Shown here: positions 1 to 6,884 of the stretch, piece after piece
Layout: each line of letters begins with the position of its first letter
Numbering within the stretch: the first letter of the stretch is position 1
Assembly: GCF_000211815.1 (NCBI RefSeq)
Contig: NZ_GL890975.1
Coordinates: 1 to 64,000, forward strand
Length of the DNA stretch: 64,000 bases
Direction of reading: 5' to 3'
Source of the DNA: Moorena producens 3L
Lineage (GTDB): Bacteria; Cyanobacteriota; Cyanobacteriia; Cyanobacteriales; Coleofasciculaceae
Program-made: the position numbers and the translations under genes
Notes under the pieces: model-generated
Database searches by the model: none
What the model saw: the letters and a program-made list of their open reading frames with translations, nothing else
Told to the model about the DNA's origin: nothing

Positions 1-33
1 TAAAGATTTATGAAGTCCTTTGATTTATGGTAA

Positions 34-210
34 GCATTCAGCATTCAGCATTCAGCATTCAGCATTCAGCATTCAGCATTAGACATCTCCAGAAACTCGG
101 TTTTGACCCAGGCAGTGCAAGGGTTTGAGGTTAATTTTTGGAGATGTCTATTCAGCATTCAGCATTCAGCATTCAGCATTCAGCATTCAGCATTCAGCAT
201 TCAGCATTCA
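34..210. repeat. Heptanucleotide tandem repeat (GCATTCA)n, interrupted
   Basis: Perfect 7-bp units GCATTCA run from 34 to 80 (six full units plus GCATT) and from 155 to 210 (eight full units). A 69-bp element at 81-149 separates the two blocks. Short tandemly repeated heptamers are typical of filamentous cyanobacteria. The unit is not a multiple of three and no coding frame uses it. The whole repeat region is bracketed by a 17-bp direct repeat, GATTTATGAAGTCCTTT, at 5-21 and 259-275, and by an inverted pair GTAAGCATTCAGC (30-42) and GCTGAATGCTTAC (245-257). Confidence 0.9.
81..149. mobile_element. 69-bp MITE-like insertion inside the heptamer array
   Basis: The segment starts with AGACATCTCC (81-90) and ends with its exact reverse complement GGAGATGTCT (140-149). 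ATT lies on both sides (78-80 and 150-152). Deleting the segment plus one ATT restores an unbroken GCATTCA array, which is what a transposed non-autonomous element with a 3-bp target duplication would leave. No coding capacity. The parent transposase is not in the window, so the family cannot be named. Confidence 0.65.
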
Positions 211-221
211 GCCATAGGCCA

Positions 222-249
222 ACGGCTGACGGCTGACGGCTGACGGCTG
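222..249. repeat. Second heptamer array (ACGGCTG)x4
   Basis: Four perfect 7-bp units ACGGCTG, followed by AATGCTTAC. With the GCATTCA array to the left, the region could fold on itself because GGCTGAATGC is the reverse complement of GCATTCAGCC. The remaining stretch 276-419, up to the kinase start, holds only a short inverted repeat AGTCCTTT/AAAGGACT (268-275/300-307) and no convincing promoter. Confidence 0.85.
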
Positions 250-419
250 AATGCTTACGATTTATGAAGTCCTTTCTAAGGATTCAGGCATCAGTAAATA
301 AAGGACTTTAAGCCCCTTTACTTTAGTCAAGGGTGCTGACGCTACTTTTTTTAGATTTCTGGGAATTCTGTGAATGTAACTCCTAAGGATTTGTCAGTCA
401 AGCAGGATGGCATAGGCAA

Positions 420-3400
420 ATGTTATTCAAATCTTTAGCCCAAGGGGTTTCCAAGGTTTCTGGGAAAGTTCCCCTTCCCCTGATCTTGGTCATACCATTT
501 GTCCTGCAAATCTTCGCAGCAGTCGGACTTGTGGCATATCTGTCCTATAGAAACGGCAAGAGAGCGGTTAATGATGTTGCGACTCAACTGCTTGAAGAAG
601 TCAATGCTCGGGTTGAGCAGAATTTGGAGGCTTATCTAACCATTCCTGATCTAGTTAATCAGATTAATGCCACTGCCATCAATCTAGGTCAATTGAATTG
701 GCAAGATATTCCTGAATTAGAACGTTACTTTTGGCAACAGCTTCAGATATTTAATACCCTCACATTTACTGGATTAGGCTTAGAGAATAAAGACAACCTA
801 GGAGCAGAACGATTAGATGATGGTACACTGACTCTTAGAGTATCCACCAAAGCTAGCAATCAGATTTTTTACTCCTATTCTACTAACGAATTTGGGGAGC
901 GATGCAGTCGGCCAAAGGGGGAAATCCCCATGAGCGACTGCATCAAGAAGCGTGAGGAAATCCTAGACAGTATTAAGTTTGATCCGCGCACTCGACCATG
1001 GTATAACACTGCTGTCAAAGCTGGTCGCTCAACTTGGAGTGAAATTTACCCCAATACTGCTGGTGTAACTGCCTATCTCGGTGCATCAATGCCATTTTAC
1101 GACACACAGGATCAATTGCAGGGGGTACTCCTAACTAATATAAATCTATCACAAATCGGCAACTTTTTAAGCAGTCTAAACGTTGGCCAAACTGGACAAG
1201 TTTTTATCATTGAACGTTCGGGAATGATCGTGGCTACTTCTACCGGTGAGAAGCCTTTTCGCACTACTCACAAAGACTACGGAGCCGAACGATTTAAAGC
1301 AACGGATAGTAGTAATCCCTTCACTAAAGCTACGGCTCAGTATTTATCAACCAAGCTGAATCAAAAACAACCAATTCAACGTTTACAGCAATGGGAATTT
1401 GCTGTTGACGGTAAACGAAAATTTGTACAAATACAGCCTTTTCAAGATCAGTTTGACTTGGATTGGTTGATTGTGGTAGTCGTGCCAGAAGGGGATTTCA
1501 TCGAACAAATCCACGCCCATACCCGCACTACTATTGCCTTATGCCTAGTAGCATTGTTACTGGCAACAGAAGTCGGAATCGTTACATCCCGTTGGGTTGT
1601 CCGGCCTATCCTCCAACTGAAGGATGCAGCCATTGCTCTAGAGAAGGGACAATTTGACCAAATTGTCAATCAGGAGCGCTCCGATGAACTTGGGGTTTTG
1701 GTTAAGGCATTTAATAACATGGCAAGACAATTGCAAGAGTCGTTTGCCACCCTAGAAGCCAAGAATACTGAATTGCAGCACCTCGATCAACTGAAAAACG
1801 AATTTTTAGCCAATACCTCCCACGAACTCCGCACTCCCCTCAATGGCATGATCAGCATTGCTGAATCCCTGATGGATGGTGTTGCAGGACAATTGCCCTC
1901 CAAAGCAAACGCTAATCTTGCCATCATTGCATCTAGTGGAAAAAGACTAGGGAATTTAGTCAACGATCTCCTGGATTTTTCCAAGCTAAAACACAAACAT
2001 CTTGAACTTCAAATTAAGCCAGTCAGCCTGCGAGAAATAGCCAATCTCATCCTTGGGCATTCCCAGTCTCTAATTGGCAAAAAACCTTTGCAGTTAATTA
2101 ACTCAATTGCTGCCGATATGCCCTTGGTCGATGCTGACGAAAATCGGCTGCAACAAATTATTTATAACTTAATCGAGAATGCTATTAAGTTTACTGAATC
2201 TGGTAAGGTTGAAGTATCAGCTGAGCAGTTACCCGTTAGCAATGACGAGTTACCAATGTTAGTCATTACTGTCTCAGATACAGGAATTGGTATTCCAGCA
2301 GATAAATTAAATCGGATTTTTGACTCCTTTGAATCAGTAGATTGCTCCAGGACTAAAGAATACGGCGGGAGGGGTTTGGGATTAGCGGTTACTAGACAGT
2401 TAGTCGAGTTACACGGTGGCAAAATTCATGTGCGATCGCTTAGGCTGGGAGAAGCACAATGCTGTCTGGGAGGATCCCCTAAGCGATCGCAAAATAAGTC
2501 TGGTTCCCAGTTTACATTTACTTTGCCAGTGTGTCAGAGGCCGGTTCAGCAGACCTCAGCAATGTTGCCAATTGAATCCATTGCTCCAGTTCCGGACTTG
2601 ACGAATGAAACCCCGAACTTTACTGGAGTCTTAGCAGCAGACAGTGGATATATCAAAATTTTGATAGTGGACGATGAACCAGTCAACCGCCAGGTTATTA
2701 GCAATTATCTTTCCATGGAAAACTATGCGATCGCTACAGCCACTAATGGTTTAGAAGCTTTAGAAATGCTCTCAACTGGCTTCCAGCCTGACTTGATCTT
2801 ACTGGATGTGATGATGCCCCGCATGACGGGCTATGAAGTCTGTGCAAAAATTCGCCAGAAGTTTTTGCCCAGTGAACTTCCGGTGATCATGTTAACCGCC
2901 AACAATCAAATTTCCGATTTGGTAGAAGGGTTTACTTTTGGGGTAAATGATTATCTGACTAAGCCTTGTTCTAAACATGAATTGTTAGCCCGAATTAAAA
3001 GTCATCTACGGCTTTCTAAAATTACCTCGGCTTATGGTAAGTTTGTTCCCCATGATTTTTTGCGCTTCCTAGGATATGAAAGTATTGTTGATGTTAAATT
3101 AGGGGACCATGTTCAAAAAGAAATGACAGTTCTTTTTGCTGATATTCGCTCTTTTACCAGCCTATCAGAACAGTTATCTCCTCAAGAAAATTTTAATTTT
3201 ATTAATAGCTATCTGAGTCGAGTTAGTCCAGCAATTCGCGCTCACAATGGCTTTATTGATAAGTACATTGGAGATGGAGTTATGGCACTTTTTCCTGAAT
3301 CAGCGGATGATGGGGTTCAAGGTGCACTTGAGATGCAACAAACAGTTGCACTCTACAACCAGCATCGGTGCAAGAGTGGATATCTTCCGATTACTATCGG

Positions 3401-3890
3401 TATTGGTTTACATACAGGTAGCTTAATGCTAGGAACCATCGGTGAACAAAAGCGGATGGAAAGTACGGTGATTTCTGATGCAGTGAATCTTGCTTCCCGC
3501 TTGGAAGGATTAACCAAACTTTATGGTGCAGGGATTATGATTAGCCAACAAACCCTCTATAACCTGAATGAGTTTCAAAAGTACAGTTATAGGTTTTTGG
3601 ATCGAGTCAAAGTTAAGGGAAAAAATCAACCGGTGGCAGTATTTGAGCTATTTGATCAAGATCAGCCACAACTGAAGCAGTTAAAGAGACAAACTAAGAG
3701 TAACTTTGAACAAGCTGCTTTTCTCTACCATCGGCAAGCCTTCGCCCAAGCTGAACAGATATTTCAGTCAGTTTTACAAACCAATCCCCAGGATAAAGCA
3801 GCGATGCTCTATGTCAAACGCTGCCAAAGGTATCAAACCTATGGGGTGCCAGAGGACTGGGAACGGGCAGAAGTGTTGCATGAGTCATAA
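420..3890 (+). CDS. Hybrid sensor histidine kinase with receiver and nucleotidyl cyclase domains
   Basis: An 1156-residue inner-membrane signalling protein. In order: TM1 (about 19-43); a periplasmic dCache-like sensor region (about 44-368); TM2 (about 370-395); HAMP (about 393-445); HisKA with phospho-acceptor His468 in SHELRTPLNG; HATPase with the N-box NLIENAIKF, then DTGIGIP and GGRGLGLAV; a receiver with Asp796 in LLDVMMP; and a class III cyclase (about 900-1077). The cyclase has metal Asp in FADIRSF, DKYIGDG with the adenine-type Lys, and VNLASR with the transition-state Asn/Arg. A short TPR-like tail follows. An external signal would drive autophosphorylation, transfer to the receiver, and cyclase control. 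Cyclic AMP is the likely product from the Lys, though this is inference. Residues about 671-691 look like an in-frame insertion at the end of the HATPase domain. It is a single gene, convergent with mnmH, with no visible link to cur. Confidence 0.93.
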   Translation: MLFKSLAQGVSKVSGKVPLPLILVIPFVLQIFAAVGLVAYLSYRNGKRAVNDVATQLLEEVNARVEQNLEAYLTIPDLVNQINATAINLGQLNWQDIPELERYFWQQLQIFNTLTFTGLGLENKDNLGAERLDDGTLTLRVSTKASNQIFYSYSTNEFGERCSRPKGEIPMSDCIKKREEILDSIKFDPRTRPWYNTAVKAGRSTWSEIYPNTAGVTAYLGASMPFYDTQDQLQGVLLTNINLSQIGNFLSSLNVGQTGQVFIIERSGMIVATSTGEKPFRTTHKDYGAERFKATDSSNPFTKATAQYLSTKLNQKQPIQRLQQWEFAVDGKRKFVQIQPFQDQFDLDWLIVVVVPEGDFIEQIHAHTRTTIALCLVALLLATEVGIVTSRWVVRPILQLKDAAIALEKGQFDQIVNQERSDELGVLVKAFNNMARQLQESFATLEAKNTELQHLDQLKNEFLANTSHELRTPLNGMISIAESLMDGVAGQLPSKANANLAIIASSGKRLGNLVNDLLDFSKLKHKHLELQIKPVSLREIANLILGHSQSLIGKKPLQLINSIAADMPLVDADENRLQQIIYNLIENAIKFTESGKVEVSAEQLPVSNDELPMLVITVSDTGIGIPADKLNRIFDSFESVDCSRTKEYGGRGLGLAVTRQLVELHGGKIHVRSLRLGEAQCCLGGSPKRSQNKSGSQFTFTLPVCQRPVQQTSAMLPIESIAPVPDLTNETPNFTGVLAADSGYIKILIVDDEPVNRQVISNYLSMENYAIATATNGLEALEMLSTGFQPDLILLDVMMPRMTGYEVCAKIRQKFLPSELPVIMLTANNQISDLVEGFTFGVNDYLTKPCSKHELLARIKSHLRLSKITSAYGKFVPHDFLRFLGYESIVDVKLGDHVQKEMTVLFADIRSFTSLSEQLSPQENFNFINSYLSRVSPAIRAHNGFIDKYIGDGVMALFPESADDGVQGALEMQQTVALYNQHRCKSGYLPITIGIGLHTGSLMLGTIGEQKRMESTVISDAVNLASRLEGLTKLYGAGIMISQQTLYNLNEFQKYSYRFLDRVKVKGKNQPVAVFELFDQDQPQLKQLKRQTKSNFEQAAFLYHRQAFAQAEQIFQSVLQTNPQDKAAMLYVKRCQRYQTYGVPEDWERAEVLHES
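2431..2491. repeat. HIP1-bearing inverted repeat inside the kinase gene
   Basis: A perfect 14-bp inverted repeat, TGCGATCGCTTAGG (2431-2444) and CCTAAGCGATCGCA (2478-2491), with a 33-bp spacer. Each arm contains a HIP1 octamer. It lies in frame in the histidine-kinase gene, between HGGKIHVRS and GSQFTFTLP. Family members usually join these directly with a short acidic/glycine loop. It therefore looks like a small palindromic element tolerated in a surface loop. Confidence 0.7.
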
Positions 3891-3939
3891 TTTGGCGTTG
3901 CCCAATTGTGTAATAATTTATGGTAGTGGGTAAAATAAT

Positions 3940-5007
3940 TCAACAGCATAATTCCGTCAAAGACACCAAACTTTTGACAAAATTATGAACACTCTGATCT
4001 GATAAATCCACAATCGGTAAGGTTGATACTACATTTCCATAACACTTACTAATCGAGCGGCGGTAAGCTGGATCATAATGAGTTTCAAGCAAATCTCCTA
4101 CCAAAGCATCACCTTGACCCCTATCAATCATTCCATACCACTGGTTAATTTTTTTCCAGCCATAGCGAGACCTTAGACACTCTAGTTTAGCTTTGCAAAA
4201 CTCAGGGTTAGTACCCAAGTGAGGATACTCTTGCAACAACCATTCAATTCGACGTGCCAAGGGTAACTCAACTTCCACACAGCTAGCATCCTTCATATTT
4301 TGCCATACTGCATGAGGCAAATAAATTTGTCCAATCTTATTGCTTTCTGCTTCCACCCATACTGGCTTATGGACATCAAAGTGTTGCAATTTTTCCAATA
4401 GCAGGGATTCAAACCATTTTTGGGATGGTTGAGATAATGGTTCACCTTCCCACTCTTGACCGAGCAGGGAACCTCGATGATTGGCTAACTCTTCCAAATC
4501 CAGTACCTGAACACCTTCCTTAGCAAGTTGCCGCAAGATCAGGGTTTTCCCACTACCGGTTAGTCCACACAATACTCGGTAAGTAAACTGTTGTGGCAAC
4601 TGTTCTAATTGTTCCCTTACATAAGCTCGATAGGTTTTGTATCCCCCGTCGAGAACTGTAACTTGCCAGCCAATTTGAACTAACACTGCTGCCAAACTCT
4701 GGGAACGCTTTCCACCCCGCCAACAATAGACTAAGGGATGGTAATTTTTATCCTTAGCAGCAAAGTGACTTTCCAGATGTCGAGAGATATTCCCAGCAAC
4801 TAGAGAGGCACCAATTTTGCGAGCTTCAAAGGAAGACACTTGTTTATAGATAGTCCCCACCTTAGCCCTTTGCTGATCATCGAGCACAGGTAGATTAATC
4901 GCACCTGGCATATGATCCTCAGCAAACTCACTCGGGGAGCGCACATCAATAATTTCGCTGTAGTCTTCTTCCTTTGGCTGCTGGGTATAGTTATGCGATC
5001 GCTGCAT
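3940..5007 (-). CDS. mnmH: tRNA 2-selenouridine / geranyl-2-thiouridine synthase (MnmH/SelU)
   Basis: A 355-residue cytoplasmic tRNA-modifying enzyme, close to the length of E. coli YbbB. The N-terminal rhodanese domain starts IIDVRSPSEFAEDHMPGAINLP and carries catalytic Cys95 in YCWRGGKRSQS. A P-loop, GLTGSGKT (148-155), opens the C-terminal nucleotide-binding half. The family replaces sulfur with selenium at the wobble 2-thiouridine of certain tRNAs through a geranylated intermediate. The start at 5005-5007 overlaps a HIP1 octamer (GCGATCGC). It is convergent with the kinase gene (49-bp gap). No selenophosphate synthase is visible nearby, so whether selenium is used is unknown. Housekeeping gene bordering the biosynthetic cluster. 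Confidence 0.95.
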   Translation of the reverse strand: MQRSHNYTQQPKEEDYSEIIDVRSPSEFAEDHMPGAINLPVLDDQQRAKVGTIYKQVSSFEARKIGASLVAGNISRHLESHFAAKDKNYHPLVYCWRGGKRSQSLAAVLVQIGWQVTVLDGGYKTYRAYVREQLEQLPQQFTYRVLCGLTGSGKTLILRQLAKEGVQVLDLEELANHRGSLLGQEWEGEPLSQPSQKWFESLLLEKLQHFDVHKPVWVEAESNKIGQIYLPHAVWQNMKDASCVEVELPLARRIEWLLQEYPHLGTNPEFCKAKLECLRSRYGWKKINQWYGMIDRGQGDALVGDLLETHYDPAYRRSISKCYGNVVSTLPIVDLSDQSVHNFVKSLVSLTELCC

Positions 5008-5139
5008 TCGATGTTCAATTTTGTGTTTCGTGACATACTGTACATCATAACTGCGAAAAACGCTATATAATTCAATTTTGTTGTATCATGAATAGCTAAA
5101 ATTTACTACTCTTTTCTAATTCTTTATAGGAGCATTTTC

Positions 5140-5316
5140 ATGATATCTCCCCCTATTAAAAGACCCCAGGTTAGGAGCATGTCACTTATGCATAAAATTT
5201 GGACTAAAACTAAAGCCCCCTCATGGGTTTTAGCTTGCTGTGATAGTACCTATAGCAATCCTCAATCATTTTTTCCATCAGCAAAATATCAATTTTTTGC
5301 TGGGGAAGGGTTATAG
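5140..5316 (+). CDS. Possible small protein, 58 residues
   Basis: ATG at 5140 is preceded by AGGAG with a 7-nt spacer, a good ribosome-binding site. The frame stays open to TAG at 5314-5316. The protein begins MISPPIKRPQVRSMSLMHKI and is basic at the N-terminus; two Cys lie near the middle. I recognise no family. The last third is encoded by the left part of the inverted-repeat element at 5250-5413, so the frame may be a truncated or chance ORF. It diverges from mnmH. Support is the ribosome-binding site alone. Confidence 0.25.
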   Translation: MISPPIKRPQVRSMSLMHKIWTKTKAPSWVLACCDSTYSNPQSFFPSAKYQFFAGEGL

Positions 5317-5413
5317 CGATTCGGTGCAGTCGAGGCTATCGCGATTCGGCGTAGCCGACGCTACGGGAACGCTTCGGCCACTATATTTCACGAATCAGAT
5401 CGGATTGCTATAG
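5250..5413. mobile_element. 164-bp MITE-like element with 12-bp terminal inverted repeats
   Basis: CTATAGCAATCC (5250-5261) and its exact reverse complement GGATTGCTATAG (5402-5413) bound a segment rich in secondary structure. The interior contains GCGATTCGG motifs and a short hairpin, CGTAGC/GCTACG, next to GGGAACGCTTCGG. Such motifs recur as dispersed non-coding repeats in large cyanobacterial genomes. It has no transposase and no clear target duplication. It fills most of the gap between mnmH and the next minus-strand gene. The flank 5076-5139 is AT-rich and shows no feature that I can name. Confidence 0.6.
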
Positions 5414-5455
5414 TTAATATGGTCTACAACTTTGACCTGCTCCCCTTCTAGAGTA

Positions 5456-6466
5456 TCAGACTTCGCCCCCTGAACGGTTACAGGAAACTTCTGATACAAG
5501 CTCTGTACTAATCCAATTTAGCTGAAATAAATTATTGTCTAAATCTGACTTAGGACGCAATCGCACTAAATAAAAACCGTCGGTTTCTATCACAGAAGTT
5601 GTGTATTTGTCAGTATTAATTTGACAAAAATTAATTGGTAGACTAGAACGATTGTATGTGGTTAAATAAACATCATAATTAGTGAGTAATAATGGATTTA
5701 ATGTCAGAGCCAAATAGTAACCTTTATAAATAACTCCATAGACAAACTCATTATTGGGGTCTCCCACAGGTAAAAATTCTTTTCTAACCCATTCTTTAGG
5801 TAGCCATTTCTGGCATACTAGAATAGTGAATATATAGTAATTAAGAAATCGATAAAAAATATTATCTTGTCCTATTAATTTGGGCAAATAATTGAAGTAA
5901 TTGTTAATCTGACTACTATTAACTGATTCAGTATTGATAATTTGATTATTATCCATAATAACAGCAGGTAAACTGACTTGATCGTACCAATTATAATATC
6001 TTAAAGCTAAATTATATTTTCCCGGTTCCAGTTTGATTTCTTGCCATTGTTTATGAAATTTTGGCTCATGAGATGCTATGTATTTGACAGGTTTGCCTTC
6101 AGGAAAACTATAGATACCTATACTCCATGACTGAGCTGAAGCCACACAAGAACTGATATCAATTTTTAATGATTCTTTGACTGGAACCGGTTCTGTAGTG
6201 GCAATAATGGCGTGGACATTCCATCGAGGACCAGTAGTTAAAATATAGGATAGTACCAGAGGCTGTTTTAGCAGTTCTTCAGAAACAAATCGCCATTTAT
6301 AAACTTCTTTTTTGGTTAAGTCTGCTATTTTTTTCTTGGTTTTGGTTTTCTTTTGAAAAAGAATGGGTATAAGTCCCTTAACAGCTTTATAAAATATCAA
6401 AGATAACAATGCTAGTGGAATTTCCCACCAGAGTTGGAAGAATAAAAATTTTTCTTTAGTTTCCAT
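5456..6466 (-). CDS. Unrecognised single-pass membrane protein downstream of curM (possible curN)
   Basis: A 336-residue protein starting METKEKFLFFQLWW. One hydrophobic segment (about residues 8-33) is followed by a Lys-rich stretch, KKTKTKKK, so the body probably stays on the cytoplasmic side. The rest is rich in Tyr, Asn and beta-branched residues and has no motif that I recognise. ATG at 6464-6466 is preferred, with GAGG 10 nt upstream; TTG at 6472 is an alternative in the same frame. It has the same orientation as the cur genes but lies 415 bp beyond curM. The published curacin cluster ends with a short gene, curN, and this could be it. I cannot confirm that from sequence alone, and no role is assigned. 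Confidence 0.75.
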   Translation of the reverse strand: METKEKFLFFQLWWEIPLALLSLIFYKAVKGLIPILFQKKTKTKKKIADLTKKEVYKWRFVSEELLKQPLVLSYILTTGPRWNVHAIIATTEPVPVKESLKIDISSCVASAQSWSIGIYSFPEGKPVKYIASHEPKFHKQWQEIKLEPGKYNLALRYYNWYDQVSLPAVIMDNNQIINTESVNSSQINNYFNYLPKLIGQDNIFYRFLNYYIFTILVCQKWLPKEWVRKEFLPVGDPNNEFVYGVIYKGYYLALTLNPLLLTNYDVYLTTYNRSSLPINFCQINTDKYTTSVIETDGFYLVRLRPKSDLDNNLFQLNWISTELVSEVSCNRSGGEV

Positions 6467-6660
6467 TATCAAATAACCTCTATACCTTAGTATTGTACCT
6501 GAATCTTGTCGAAATCCACATCCAGCCTACTGTAACAGGTTTTAAGCACCTAAACAAAATTAATTTACTACTACCAATCTCTGTAACCCTTACAGTGTAA
6601 GGCTTTGATTTTTTGAAAATGGGTAATTAATTTTGTGCACCTGCTTATTGTGATGTTAAG

Positions 6661-6884
6661 CTGGGGGGGTGACATGCAAGCTGAAATCCTTACTGAGTAA
6701 TCATTTCAGCCCATAATTTTCCAAAAGATACATTCTGTTTTGGGCTGACTTTGGACGTATTTATAAGGGTTTGAGCTTGCCATAAAATCATTCGTAGGGT
6801 CAATTTGGGACTGTATCTTCCATGAGCCCATTGGCATCAAAACCTTATATAGTAAGCTTTTTGGGGCTCATGTCACCCCCTCAG
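6661..6884. mobile_element. MITE-like element abutting the end of curM
   Basis: The 16-bp ends (6661-6676 and 6869-6884) are inverted copies with one mismatch; the core GGGGGTGACATG (6665-6676) and CATGTCACCCCC (6869-6880) is perfect. A second inverted repeat, CATGAGCCC/GGGCTCATG, lies at 6821-6829 and 6864-6872. There is no coding capacity. The right end covers the curM stop codon (6881-6883), so the element may define the 3' end of the gene. In transcribed form the nested repeats could fold and slow or stop transcription after curM. The rest of the gap, 6467-6660, shows nothing that I can name. Confidence 0.55.

Noticed and set aside
34..249. Repeat array resembling a CRISPR
   Set aside because: Units are 7 bp, contiguous and without spacers, and no cas genes are present.
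6821..6872. 9-bp inverted repeat after curM as a Rho-independent terminator
   Set aside because: The loop is 34 nt and no U-run follows on the minus strand. It is kept only as part of the repeat element.
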